NCBI GenBank assembly: GCA_004802725.1
Contig: SGPM01000073.1
Coordinates: 29,563-93,562, forward strand
DNA from: Antrodiella citrinella
Taxonomy: Eukaryota; Basidiomycota; Agaricomycetes; Polyporales; Steccherinaceae
Reading direction: 5' to 3'
DNA: 64,000 nt
Below, one piece after another: positions 34,505 through 51,294 of the stretch (position 1 is the stretch's first letter; every line of letters begins with the position of its first letter). The translations under genes were made by a program, and so were the position numbers. The notes beneath the pieces were generated by a model. The model saw nothing but the letters and a program-made list of their open reading frames with translations. It had not been told where the DNA came from and made no database searches.

Positions 34505-37500
34505 ATGTCCTCCCCAGACGCACCATGCTACACGGTCGTGACGGAAGACAACTCGGAAATACCCTCCACCCAAGACCTCCGTAATGCACTGCAGAAGGGG
34601 ACCGATGAAGTCAAGCTTGACACGCTGCGAAAGATCATAGTGTCTACAATAAATGGGAACCCTCAGGTATGATTTGTCTCAAGTACTAAGGGATCATGCT
34701 AAAGCTCCCTTAGCCCACACTGTTAATGCCTGTTATACAATATGTAATGCCGTCAAGAAACAAGGCGCTGAAGAAGATGCTGCATTTCTACTGGGAAGTA
34801 TGTCCGAAATACGACGAGACTGGGAAGCTGAGGCAGGAGATGATTCTTGTTGTGTGAGTCTTAAGTGGCTTGTGAATACTCTCTGTCTGATACATTACCC
34901 AAGCAATGCCATTCGTAATGATCTCGTGAGTTATGAACTATCCAAACGCTGAACGTGGCATAAACTCTTTCACAGCAACACCCTAACGAGTACATCCGTG
35001 GCTCCACCCTCCGTTTCCTCCAGAAGATCTCCAAGGAGCAAGAGCTTCTGGAACCCCTCATCCCAACCTGCCGATCCTGTCTCGAGCACCGTCATTCATA
35101 CGTTCGGCGAAATGCCGTGTTCGCCGTGTACACCATTTACCGCGAATTCGAGCATCTCATCCCGGACGCACCAGAACTCATCGAGACCTTCCTTGCTGCA
35201 GAGTCGGATGCAACTTGTAAACGAAATGCGTTCGTTTTCCTTGCGAACTGCGCTATGCCCAGGGCCGTGCAATACATTGTCTCGGTGTTGGACCAGATCC
35301 CCAGTATGGACGAGTTGTTACAGATGAGCATCATTGAGGTCATTAGGTTGGACTGCAAGGGTGAAACCTCGCACAAGGTATGTGATATATCATTGATAAC
35401 AGATTATCAGCTTACATCCCCCGCAGCCACGCTACATCATGCTCATTTCAGAGCTACTAAACGCGACGTCGAATCCTGTGAAGTACGATGCGGCCACTAC
35501 GCTGACGTCCCTCACACAAAACCCCGCTGCTGTCAAAGGTTCGTCCACCACGCCCTCACATACTTGTCCCTCCCTCACGCATATCCTCAGCTGCTGCGGC
35601 CTGCTACATTAGCTTGGTCTCGAAGGAGTCCGACAATAACGCGAAGATCATCGTCCTCGACCGTCTTGATGCGCTGCGATCAAGACATGGTCACGTACTT
35701 GATACCATGATCATGGACATCCTTCAGCTGGTCGCTAGCTCAGATCTGGAAGTCCGGAGAAAGGCTCTTAGCATTGTATTGAGCTTGACGTCGAGTCGTA
35801 ACGTCGAGGAGGTCGTTCTGTTCCTCAAGAAGCAACTTCAACGTACTCAGGATCAAGAGTTCGAGAAGGCACCTGAGTACCGACAACTGTTGATTCAGAC
35901 AATCCATGTCTGTGCCGTCAAGTTCTCAGAGGTTGCGGCTACTGTCGTACATGCGCTCATGGACTTCCTCGGTGACTCCAATAACCCTTCCGCGCTGGAC
36001 GTCGTTGCATTCGTACGGTCAGTGCACTCGTTTCTGTGACTTGCTATATGCTCACATATTTCCACTTCAGTGAGGTTGTGGAGAAGTTCCCTCATCTACG
36101 GAAAACAATCTGCGAAAAGCTCATTCAAACTCTCAGCGAGATCAAATCAGGCAAAGTCTACCGTGGCGTTTTGTGGATCCTCGGTGAATACGCGGAGTCT
36201 GCTCCGGAGGTTAAGGAGATCTTCTTGCAGCTCCGTAAGGTACTGGGAGAGATCCCCATCTTAGCTTCTGAACAGCGTTTGTTGGATGAATCCGCTCCTG
36301 AAAAGGGAGAGAAGGAGGAAGTCAAGGGCGAGTCCACCAAGCCTCGGGTTCTTGCTGATGGAACATATGCTACGGAAACTGCTTTCACGAGTGTTTCAAG
36401 TGCTCGGTTGGAGGCTGTCAAGGCTGCTGCGAAGCCACCACTGCGAAGTAAGTATCATTTACCGTATTTGTGATGCAGGTACTAACGCGTCTTCTAGCTC
36501 TCCTTCTTGGCGGAGATTTCTTCACTGGATCTGTGCTTTCTTCTTCAATGACCAAGCTCGTCTTGAGATTCATCGAACTGTCTGATGATGCAAGGAAGAG
36601 CAACGCATTGCGAGCAGAGGTACGAGACTGGGCAGATTTTTCGTCATGGGTCTCATCTCATTTCTCGTATAGGCTATGTTGATCATGGCATCCATCATCC
36701 GCGTTGGTCAATCCAAATTCGTCACCGTCCCCATCGACGAAGATTCCACAGACCGTATTATGAACTGCATCCAAACCTTGAGCGAGCTGGAGAGCAAGCC
36801 GGTCGTCCATGAGATCTTCTTGAAGGATACCAAAGCCGCATACACCAAGATGATCACCGCTCAGGAGAAGAAGGCGGCGGAGAAAAAGGAGTCGGAGAAG
36901 ACTACAGAGGTCGCAGTTCAGGTGGATGACTTGCTCACATTCAGACAATTTTCCAAGAAGGCAGTCGATGATCTGGTCGATGTAAGTACATGCAGCTTTG
37001 GTTATACACTACTTCTCATCTCGTGTGCAGGATGCAGCTGATGTTACTCGAGCAACGGGGGCTGATGACTTGACGGAGGACTTCATCTCAAACCTCAGCC
37101 GCATCTCACAGCTTACTGGTACGTCTCTGTCCAGCGACTGAAGTTTCAAGCTGATCGTCATTTCTTAGGATTCTCCGATCCCATCTACGCCGAGGCTTAT
37201 GTCAAGATACATGGCTTCGACATCTTACTGGGTATTTGCCACCCCCATTCGCTCGGTATTTTTTCTGACATTTCTACCAGATGTGTTACTGGTCAACCAA
37301 ACGGCCAACACGCTGCAGAACCTCTGTCTTGACTTCGCAACGCTGGGTGACCTCAAGCTTGTCGAAAGACCCTCGGTATACACCATTGCCCCGCACAGCT
37401 TCCAGAGTATCAAGGCGACAATCAAGGTATCGTCCACTGAGACCGGTGTAATCTTCGGTAGTATTCTGTGGGAGGGTCCAGGGATGTCGGAGCAATGTGT

Positions 37501-38129
37501 AATTCTGAACGATATTCACATCGACATCATGGACTACATCAAGTCCGCCTACTGCACTGAAGCCCAGGTGGGTCTACTCTTTTGCATTTCATGATGTCTC
37601 ATGCTGACTCTGTACTCAGTTCCGCAGCATGTGGACTGAATTCGAGTGGGAGAACAGGGTCAACGTTACCACCACGATGTCGTACGTTAACTTGACATGT
37701 GTATATTTTAGCATCGACTGATCTCACTATGATTCCAGTGAGCCTAGGGAGTACCTGCGACATGTCATGAAGGCCACCAACATGTCATGTCTTACGCCGG
37801 AAGGTGCCATCTCTGGTGACTGTGACTTCTTGTCGGCGAATATGTATGCTCGCAGTTTGTTCGGTGTGCAGTTTTCTCTCTACATTCGTTGTGTTGTGCT
37901 AAATCAGCAATAAATAGGCGAGGATGCTCTTGCTAATCTCAGTATCGAGCGGACGGATGCCAACATTGTCGGACATGTTCGCATTCGCAGCAAAACTCAG
38001 GGTATTGCTTTGTCGCTGGGCGACCGAATAACGATGGGTATGTCCATATCTCCATCCTAACCTGATATCTGCGTTCACTTATGCCGTCGATATCTTACAG
38101 CGCAAAAGGAAAACAAGCCCCCAGTATAG
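34505..38129 (+). CDS. SEC26: Coatomer subunit beta (beta-COP)
   Basis: Sixteen exons with fully consistent phase total 2847 nt, 948 residues, the family length. Coding ends: 34505-34666, 34714-34853, 34904-34925, 34976-35377, 35427-35538, 35591-36017, 36071-36447, 36498-36619, 36673-36981, 37031-37118, 37169-37231, 37281-37567, 37620-37681, 37739-37863, 37918-38037, 38101-38129. The N-terminal adaptin-like HEAT solenoid includes [19 protein letters not shown] and [16 protein letters not shown]; the C-terminal appendage includes [20 protein letters not shown] and [15 protein letters not shown]. Beta-COP is part of the COPI coat that returns cargo from Golgi to ER. A charged linker ([15 protein letters not shown]) separates the two parts. 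It converges on the histone-fold gene with 140 bp between stops. Confidence 0.95.
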
Positions 38130-38269
38130 ACTGTCTCTTTGTTGATGTATCGCTGTTCGTTTATATTATTCTATTCCTTCGGAAAGCAATTGTTGAGAAT
38201 GTCTGGGATTGTAAATAAGCTACAGAGATCGTGAGGTCGTGTTATACACGGTACAGTATTCCAGCCGGA

Positions 38270-38970
38270 TCAGGGATCTGTTGTCATGGTTCCATCCTCG
38301 TACATGGTGATATCTTCGTCCGCCACTTCTGGTGATGGTGCCCTGCCAACGAAAGCATCCAGTATTACGGTGTTTGTTTCGGGGATACCATCCTTTGCTT
38401 TGGTTTTCCGTTTGGCTGGTGCTGAAGGTGCTTGGAATGGAATGATTTCTGCAAGGTAGACACGTCAGCGTTCCAACTCACAAGAGAAATAGTAAAAAAG
38501 CTATGTACCCTCGAGGAACAAAAACTTGTCTCCTTTCCGAACAACTGCAGCTATGGGACAATCAGACCCATCTCATGACGCGCAAATTATCATTGCAAGG
38601 ACATACCAAGATCTCGGTACTGGATAGTCACTCTTTTCTCTCTTGCGGCCACAATGCTGCTTTCCTCCGCCATCCGTTTGATGAACTCCTCGGTAGCCAC
38701 AGATATAAGAAACGTGGCTTCTCTCGCCATCATTGGCAGCTCCTGAAAATGAACATCATTTTACGCACATGTGAATCAAGGAGACGTATCAAAGCTTACC
38801 TTGTCTGCTTTTAAGATCTTCTGCACCCTGGAGACCGGAAACGAGGACTTTCCTAGTTCTCGTTCTGGAGGTGCAGCTTTCCGTACTTTGGGAGCAGTCT
38901 CGTTGGAATCCTCTACAGCAGGTGCATCTGGCATAGAGTCAGGGTTTCCAGAACGTTCCTCATCTGCCAT
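38270..38970 (-). CDS. Histone-fold protein of the Dpb3/POLE4 (NF-YC-like) type
   Basis: Four exons: 38970-38800, 38742-38607, a 40-odd-nt exon near 38550-38510, and a last exon ending at 38270. The first 40 residues are acidic and disordered. The histone fold runs from SFPVSRVQKILKADK through MMAREATFLISVATEEFIKR and AAREKRVTIQYRDLAAVV to DKFLFLEEIIP. The closing FLFLE motif is typical of POLE4/Dpb3, the small subunit of DNA polymerase epsilon, and of related CHRAC subunits. A basic patch (AKRKTKAK) and an acidic tail follow. It would pair with a Dpb4/POLE3-type partner in the nucleus. An NC2-alpha or other CBF/NF-Y-like role cannot be excluded. Confidence 0.75.
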
Positions 38971-39155
38971 TATGTTCAGGATAGTACACTTGCTTCCGAC
39001 GGACGCGTCGTGCAAGAAAACAACACGGTTTGTCACGCTGAGACGTGAACTGACGCGTGACGTAACGCGACACCTCAGTGTGAACCACAGTCACACACGC
39101 AACGAGCACCAACAATATTCTGAATAATAATGACTTCGCTACAGTCGATGATATG

Positions 39156-42100
39156 CTAAAGGTACGTAGAATCCATGGCGTCAAGGCTGTGAGATTGCAC
39201 GTCGCCTCCACTCGTCGTTGTTGTCACGGTAGGGGGCGAGGACGAAGGCAGTTGCATCATCTCCTCCCGGAGCGATAGGGTACGGTTGAAGTTCATCTTC
39301 ATGGAATCAGGGTCAGCAGCGAAGATATTGTGATGGACTGCTTACCATGCGAGCATTGCCAACCAAAGGACCAATCTCATGGTTCCTTTCCTCCGGACTC
39401 CGATCCAGGAAGTCTTCTAATGTGGTTTGAGAGAGGATGATAGATGCAACGCAGGCGTTCATGCCGTCTACATGAGCTAGATCCCTCTCGTTCTAGAGCC
39501 AAAAACTTCAAATGAGATCGATTTTAGGACTGGACCAGAAAAAGTGAACTCCCACCTCCTGCTCGTCTGTAAGCCATACACGATCACCCCAGATGGCACC
39601 ATTGGTGGTATCCTCGCTTTCCGCAATGTCTCCAAAGGTCCTAATATACCGAGCAACTTCGTCCACGGACAGAGCAAATGCATATTTGACACTAGTCTCC
39701 GGGCATTTGGTAAGGTACGCTTCGGCAAGGCTGAGATCTCTTCGAAATTTGTGAACGGCTTTGACGACAGGCGGAGAGAACGCGTTGACACCGACTCGGC
39801 TTGTTACTTGGTCTTTCTGGTAATAGGACGAAGTCGGGAAAGCCTCAAATACGATGAGCACGTTCGGGAATCGCCAAGAGATCAGACCGATAGTTTCGAC
39901 CAGTTCTTCCGCGCGGGAAGTCAAAGCGACTAGAGGGGCACAGTAGACAGTAGTATCCGCGTCAAGTATCAGATGAGTACCGCCAAGATCTTCACGTTCA
40001 ACTAGAGCAACAGCGTTGTGGGGCAGCGCCAGGGAGCGCACTAGTGCGCGCTTCTCAATGATACACATAGCGGCCATATAACGATGGGAGTGGCGTTGGT
40101 CAGGCAACTCGCTGGGAGAACCCAGAGTGTTGCGATCCATGAGTTCTTCAGGGATCGAGGGAAGATCTCTGTCCAGATCTGGCACAACAGGATCATCGGC
40201 GACCTCAGAGACAAGAGCAGGTTCAATAGTAAAGGAGAGCTTCTTTGCACGCAGCTCCAAGAAAGTCGCAAGAGATTGTCGTCCAGGGGGTACCAAAAGG
40301 TGCTGCAGAGGTGAGGCTAAGGGTATACTTGATTGATCGCGTTCGAAGTTGTCCGGACGAGATCCCGTTGGAATGATGTGATTGGGGATGTCCTCTTGAG
40401 TATACCGATTCGTCTCCAACTGGCGTTGAGTAGAGTCATAGGACAGAGACAAGAACGGTTCATGTTCGGTGTCTTTGGCTTGAGAAACATGTCGCACGGT
40501 GGCATGCGTCGGAGAATCAGGATGCATGAAATGTATAGGATCCATGTCAGGAAAGAGTTCTCCGTCTTGTGAAGGACCCGGGAAGCCCTCCGCCTCGTCT
40601 GCAATTTGGGAGAAGCGGCTGGTATTGCGTTGCTCCTCGGCCTCGGGAGGGACAGTAAGGAATACGCCCGAGTCTTCAGATTGCGGGACAGTAAAGACGA
40701 TGTCAGGTCCAGGATTATTGAGCTTCAACCTCTTTGGAGATGAAGAGCGGCGATAGTCTTCGATAGGTTCTTGTCCCTGAGGGAAGCAGGTCTCCAGCTC
40801 GTAAAGGTGGTGTTCTCTCGGAGGGTAATTATGAAGTCGTCTTCTTTCTTGCTCCGTTAAGACGTATTCATCGTCAAAGTCGTAAAAGCAGGTATAGTCA
40901 ATAGTAATGGCTGGTTCGTACCATCCCTGAGCAGAAGATGATGATAGGACTTGGACGTCTTCGCCTGTTTCCCCAAGAGCCTCGGTGAGCAGCGGAGATA
41001 AGTGTTCGATGTCCTGTACTTCCGACAGTAGAGTTGCGCGGAGACTGTCTGTTGTTGTGCTGTCTATGCCGGCCACTTCTTCGTGTGTAGGCACGCGATA
41101 ACAAAAGTTGAATGGACTATCAAAGCCAAAATAAAACTCCAGAAAAAGATTGATATGTTTGGTACTTACCGCCAGCTGAGTTCAATGTTCAATGACTGCG
41201 ATCCTTTCACTTCCTTCAACGCTCTGCAGATGTTGAATGTTGGACATGTTTGTTCACCGGGTTTGGTCTCTATAAGATCGGTCAACATGAGAGGAAGCAA
41301 TGGGTTGGGAAGATGCTCGGTGGGCGGCGGTAATTGAGGGACTACCAGATGCATATAGTAAGCACAGTCTTGTACACGCTGCGTCGGAGACGTACCATCC
41401 ATCATCATGGTCTCGTTATCGTCTAATTTCTCCCTGAGAATGAAATCCAGCGGGTTACCCATTTCGCCGAACTGCGTTCCACCTATCTGCATTAGCATGG
41501 CCTTAACGTCATTGCTTCCTAATTCCTCGAATGTACAAGGCGCCTCAACATCATCAAAAGCTGTGACAGTATGCAGATCAGAAGGTTGACCCAACATAGA
41601 AGCAGCGATGCTCATGAGTGGCGAGGAAGACTTTGGAGACGTGACAATCCGTGGTTCGGTTTGAGGCGTTCGACACAGTAGGGGCGGCAGAAATATGCTG
41701 AAGCTGCCAGGACACTAAGTACACTGCCAATACTGGAGGTAGAGAGAATTTACCTTGCGCCGCTTCCCGCACGTTTGAGCTTTGACTGAACACCGCCGAT
41801 TCTTTCTGACCGCGGTATCAAAACTTCCTCTATCAAGAGATTGCATTTAGTTCAGTCCAAGATGTAGCAGAGCGGAACCTCGCACCCATTTTGGCATCCT
41901 CAAGCAATTTCAGATATAACGGACTCGCGTTGGGAGGCGAGGGCGAAAAAAGCTCATCTATCTCGCTAGAACTACTAGCGAGAGAAGGTGTCGGAGACGA
42001 TGGAGCAACATATGCAGCTGTTAAGAAGTCAGATACGGTAACTGAAAACGTGTGATATGGACGTACTCCAACCATTGATGATCGCCATATGGTCTCCGTT

Positions 42101-43122
42101 CATGTCTGTTTCTTGGGTATCTGTATCTTCTAATAATTGGTGGGGAACAACTTTTTGGAGATCACGAGAATTGCATATATTGAGAATAGTCGGGTCCTCG
42201 TGCGCAGCTCGAATTGGTGGGTAACCGGGATTGCGATCACGAGAAAACAGTGGGGGAGATTCAAGGCGAGAAATGAGTGGGGGAGGACTCCATGCCCGAA
42301 GAAAACTTTCACCGCAGAATTCCAAATTCCTTTTTGGTGCAGGACAGTACAGAGTCTTCATGATGTTTGTCACAGATTGCAGAATATTTGGTTCCATCTC
42401 TACACGAAGATTCCTGAGAAAAGTCATCAAGAAAAAGGCACAGGTCAGAATATATGCTCGCATACAGTGCATCTGTAAGATCGATTTGCGACGGGTTATT
42501 CCACCCTACTGGTATTTGACGAAGTTGGAGAGTCTTGAAGAGCTCGCTGCCCGGACCAGGGCATATTGACTCAACAGATCGTGATCCAAGCGAGGGAGTT
42601 TCTACGATCGAGCGCATGGTAAGCACGGGCGACAAAGGTCGCTGAAGCTTCCATAAATCCTCTGCTGGATATACTTAGTAAGTGAAAATCAGATTGAATC
42701 CTCTACATACCGCCCGAGTCATCATTCCAGCTTTTACTCGACGGGAAAGGGCCCTTGTTAAGGGCCAAACAAGTTTGCAAATATTTCGTAGCGCTAAAAT
42801 CCAGAGACCATTTTTCGTCGTATGGGATCAAGTCCCTCAAGCGTAGCCCATTTGTAATTGCTTGAGACAACGTGGGCTGAAAAACGAGGTCTGTTGATTC
42901 AGATGTTGGCACTAGATGAAGACTACCAGACAGCAGCTGTAGCACATGATTAAGCATTCGTATACACTGGGAGCAGACTGGATCGGTTACCTCGGCAGAA
43001 GCATCCTCAGTGAACGCAATATAATCGGTTGTGATGTGATTACAGGCATAAGTCAGTAAGAGGTCACGAATGTGTGAGCGTAGAGTCAAGTCAGAGTCGA
43101 ATTCATCAGGATGGGACAGCAT
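39156..43122 (-). CDS. Large protein, possible XPF-like/HhH protein of the Zip2/SHOC1 type
   Basis: A multi-exon minus-strand gene. It starts near 43122 (MLSHPDEFDSDLTLRSHIRD), continues through small exons (for example LLQSVTNIMKTLYCPAPKR-like sequence near 42400 and a block near 41600-41170 with TFEELGSNDVKAMLMQIGG), then a long exon 41094-39508 of over 500 residues, and short C-terminal exons ending at 39156. The last third contains LVEREDLGGTHLILDADTT, ISWRFPNVLIVFEAFPTS and AFSPPVVKAVHKFRRDLSLA, which resembles a degenerate ERCC4-type nuclease fold, followed by a helix-hairpin-helix-like segment (LAHVDGMNACVASIILSQTT, then FLDRSPEERN). That combination recalls the meiotic crossover factor Zip2/SHOC1. 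The first two thirds are poorly conserved in character. The gene is real; the identity is an inference. Confidence 0.5.
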
Positions 43123-43768
43123 GAAGGCAAAAGTAGAGCACTGTAGGGACGATGTAAGAGGCTGAGCGCTGCTGTAGGTGAGCTTCGAGGACCAAATAAC
43201 CACAAACAAACGCGTCGCGTACTTAATCACGTGCTCTTCATGTGGCCGTCTGGGCGCCTTTCCAGTCGGCTCTCATCTTGTCCTTTGCAACATCGAACAT
43301 CTTCGCCAATGATTGTGTACTTCCATTCACACCGCAGACACGCTCGGGGCCATTTGCTCAATCCCGCCTTATTCTAATATTGTACCCTATTCTACTTACA
43401 TTTCTACTACCAGTAGAATCTCTCGATCGCCGGCGTGTGAGTCATAGCGGTACATGTGCTATAAGGGCTCAGCTCTGCGTGATCCGGACTCCGCCCGCAG
43501 TACCGTGCTGTGCCGTTCAACAAGCTCGCAACCAACCGTGTGCACCCAACTTCTCACAGATTTTCGCTTTTACGGCGGCATCTTCTCAGCATGCGCTTCC
43601 ATCTAAGTATGGGGTCGGAGTATTTCCGTTTCCCTGACCGCAAGATCCTGAATTGTTCGCATGCTTTGCAGTGATTGTAAGACATCAGCTGGTCATTCTC
43701 CAAGTATTTAGGACGATGCCTCTGCCACCTGTAGTCGGTGCGTATCCGTATCTTTTCAAGCCTCACTG
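43123..43768. other. Intergenic region upstream of carboxylesterase copy 1
   Basis: No gene is supported. The region serves as promoter for divergent genes on both sides. A plus-strand frame at 43242-43637 is open but has no recognisable content. Confidence 0.4.
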
Positions 43769-46133
<2,365 letters not shown>

Positions 46134-46381
46134 CAAAGATACTCGCTAGGCAGTGGAACGACTCATGTATAGTTAAGACAATATATCTTTACAGAGGCGT
46201 CCCCAATACCGGTCGTTCGAAGGGCTTTCGGTACTGACTTTGACCGAGAGCGTAAGTTCTGTCTCATCCTAGCCGCATGCACACACTCGTGACACGTTTG
46301 TGAGGGAACCCCGGTTCTAGGTGCCGTCACATTCTTCTGGCTGCTCACATCCCCACAGGTGATCTGAGGTTTCCAGAACGC

Positions 46382-46387
46382 TATAAG
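46382..46387 (+). promoter_or_regulatory. TATA-like element of carboxylesterase copy 2
   Basis: TATAAG lies about 45 nt upstream of the ATG at 46430. Confidence 0.4.
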
Positions 46388-46429
46388 TAGAGCGAACGTG
46401 GACGCACTTCTCTGTTGAAGACGGTTGAC

Positions 46430-48961
<2,532 letters not shown>

Positions 48962-49147
48962 TATAGGTGATGCTGCTCGTAGAAGATGCAAATGTGAATC
49001 TACAGCAATACAACTTCGAAGGCGAACGCAAATGTTGAGCTCGGAGTTTCGATGGATCTACTCGGCGGACATCTGCGAGCAAACATCAATGAGAAGCTTT
49101 CAATCCTTAGACCTGAATCGACCCACAAGAGTGAGCATTTTGTCTGC

Positions 49148-50582
49148 CTAATCCCGTGTTTGCAAGCGCGGGTGTATCTTCAGCACACCCTTCTTCTTGA
49201 GCTCAGGCATGCTCTCCTGTATCGTATTCCACACTTCGCTCGGAATGATGTATGGGTCCATCGCATCCCATAGATCAAACACTAAGCTTTTTAGTCCCTT
49301 GTACTTCTGTATGAGGAGTGTCTCCAGCTGAGCGCACTCTGCTCCCCGGACGTTTCGAGCAATTGCCGCGTCCTCGCTCATACCCGAGGTAGAGCGATAG
49401 AGATTCACGAGGATAGTGATGTGGCGGACGTGAGGTGGACCTTGACTCAGGATGCGACCAAGAATAGTGAAGCGCATCGAGGTGAAGCGACCGAGATTGA
49501 GAGACACGGAAACATGCGTGAGGTTCATGCAGGAAGAGAGACCAAGTGACTCTGTGATAAATTAGGAATGAGATGAGGGCTTGTAATTCGTTGTGTTGAA
49601 CTTACTCTGAGCCGCTCCTTCTGTCTTAAGTGCTGTGATATCGAGGTAAAACGTTTGGAGAGACGACGCTGATTTGTTCACCACAGACTCGACAGCTGCG
49701 AACTGAGTCGGGTTGGAGACTGCCACACGAAGCGTGCGCAGAGAGTTGCCGACAAGGACTGGCTCCAACAATTTCCCCACCACCGGCAACTCTACAGCTG
49801 CAAGCATCAGCGAGTCGTACTGGAACTGTCCCAACGGCTGGATATCTGTATCGGATATCTTCGTGATATCTTGAACGGGATTCAGGTGTATGCACAGCTC
49901 TTGGCAAGAAAACATGCTGAGCAGCTGGAGCCATAGGATCGTCGTAGACGAGATGGAGAAGAAAGTGATACGCTGTAGCTGGAATCGAGTAGATCTCGGT
50001 CCCTGGAGTCTTGCGCCTGTCAAGCGCACTCCGCGAAAAGTGAGTTTCTCCAGATTGGGTGTCTGCTGTACGATACCCTCAAGCACGGCAGCGGTGAGGT
50101 GAGGACGAGCAGGCTCCTCCATACGCTCGGGCTGCCACGATAATTCCAGCTCCTTGATAAAGCGGCCAATGTCCGGATGGTCTAAGAGGAATTTGGCCAG
50201 ATGTTCGAACATTGGTATCCGCAAAGTGTGGTCGCACTGCACGACGATGCTGCGAAAGAGATGCCTGCGGGCGTGGTGGGACCAGCTCGCAGAAACGACA
50301 GAGCACGTGTCTAGCGTCACCTTGTCGTCGCTCAGATAGTCTGTGATGTCTGCTATGATATCGTTGGGGATCTGAGGGACGTTGGGTATGAAGACCTGCA
50401 TTGAAAGAAACAATACAGAGGTCAGATAATTCTAAGCAGACTGGACTGCATGGACTTCAAGTTGGGGGAAACAAGGGGGAGAGGAATGAAGCCAAGGGCG
50501 CTCATACCTCATTAATGAAGGTACCGGAGGGCTCTGGATCTGAGTCACCAATAGTGTTCTGAGAGACTGTGCGATCTCTCAT
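49148..50582 (-). CDS. F-box-like domain protein
   Basis: Three exons: 50582-50508, 50395-49606, 49551-49148; 1269 nt, 422 residues. The start MRDRTVSQNTIGDSDPEPSG comes from a 25-codon first exon that splices in phase to VFIPNVPQIPNDIIADITDY, the opening of an F-box-like helix. LDTCSVVSASWSHHARRHLF completes it. The rest has leucine-rich-repeat-like segments (NLEKLTFRGVRLTGARL, SLRTLRVAVSNP) and no catalytic motif. Large families of such proteins are typical of Agaricomycetes; they are presumed SCF ubiquitin-ligase substrate adaptors. A TATATATATA run at 50866-50876 lies upstream on the same side. Confidence 0.8.
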
Positions 50583-51294
50583 GGCGTTCTTTTTCCACAC
50601 GGCCAGTTCTGCGCGAAATGATCCTCAATCGTCACGATGAAGATGGATCCTTGAATAATAGCGACATACTATTCAGCGGAGAGCGCATTCTGCGAGTTCG
50701 TTACTGTATGTGTGTATAATGTCGTGCGCCGTGAGCAATAGGGCAGACGATTCAACGCAAGACTCACCTCCCAGAGATGAATGTCCCAGAGTTTCGTGTG
50801 TTGAGTTCGAAGTGGATCAGAGTTGTACTTGGGTTGATCGGTGTATATTGTAAAATGTGACTCGAATATATATATACGAGCCTCAGAGATCCAAAGATCA
50901 TCGAAGCGCGTACCTGCTGGTCACAGGTGTTGGCCGAAGTCCTGGATCTCAGAGGCTATGAGCATCACCGTCCTGTCAGATATCTGTCACTGTCCGTAAA
51001 AGCACCATGCCGACGCGCAGCCTGGTGTTGATCATAAGTGAGCACGAATAGCATTACACCAGGTAGCAGTAGGGTAAGCAATGAAAGGAGTGCAATAGTG
51101 CAATGAAAGAATAGTTTGTGATTGTCATAGAAATGTCCTTGAAACCCATGCAAAGCAGAACGGAAAGCAAATGTCCAGCAGCAGAACGCTGTTCAAAGTT
51201 CGAAAAGAGCGCAAAGTCTGATCAAACGTGCCTCCTGCTCCGAACCGAAGGCGGGAAAAGCAGGCGACGCAGACGTAGATCGAAACTAGAGACT
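50583..51294. other. Intergenic region
   Basis: This holds the promoter of the F-box gene (AT-rich TATATATATA at 50866-50876) and the 3' flank of the deacetylase gene. No gene is seen. Confidence 0.4.
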
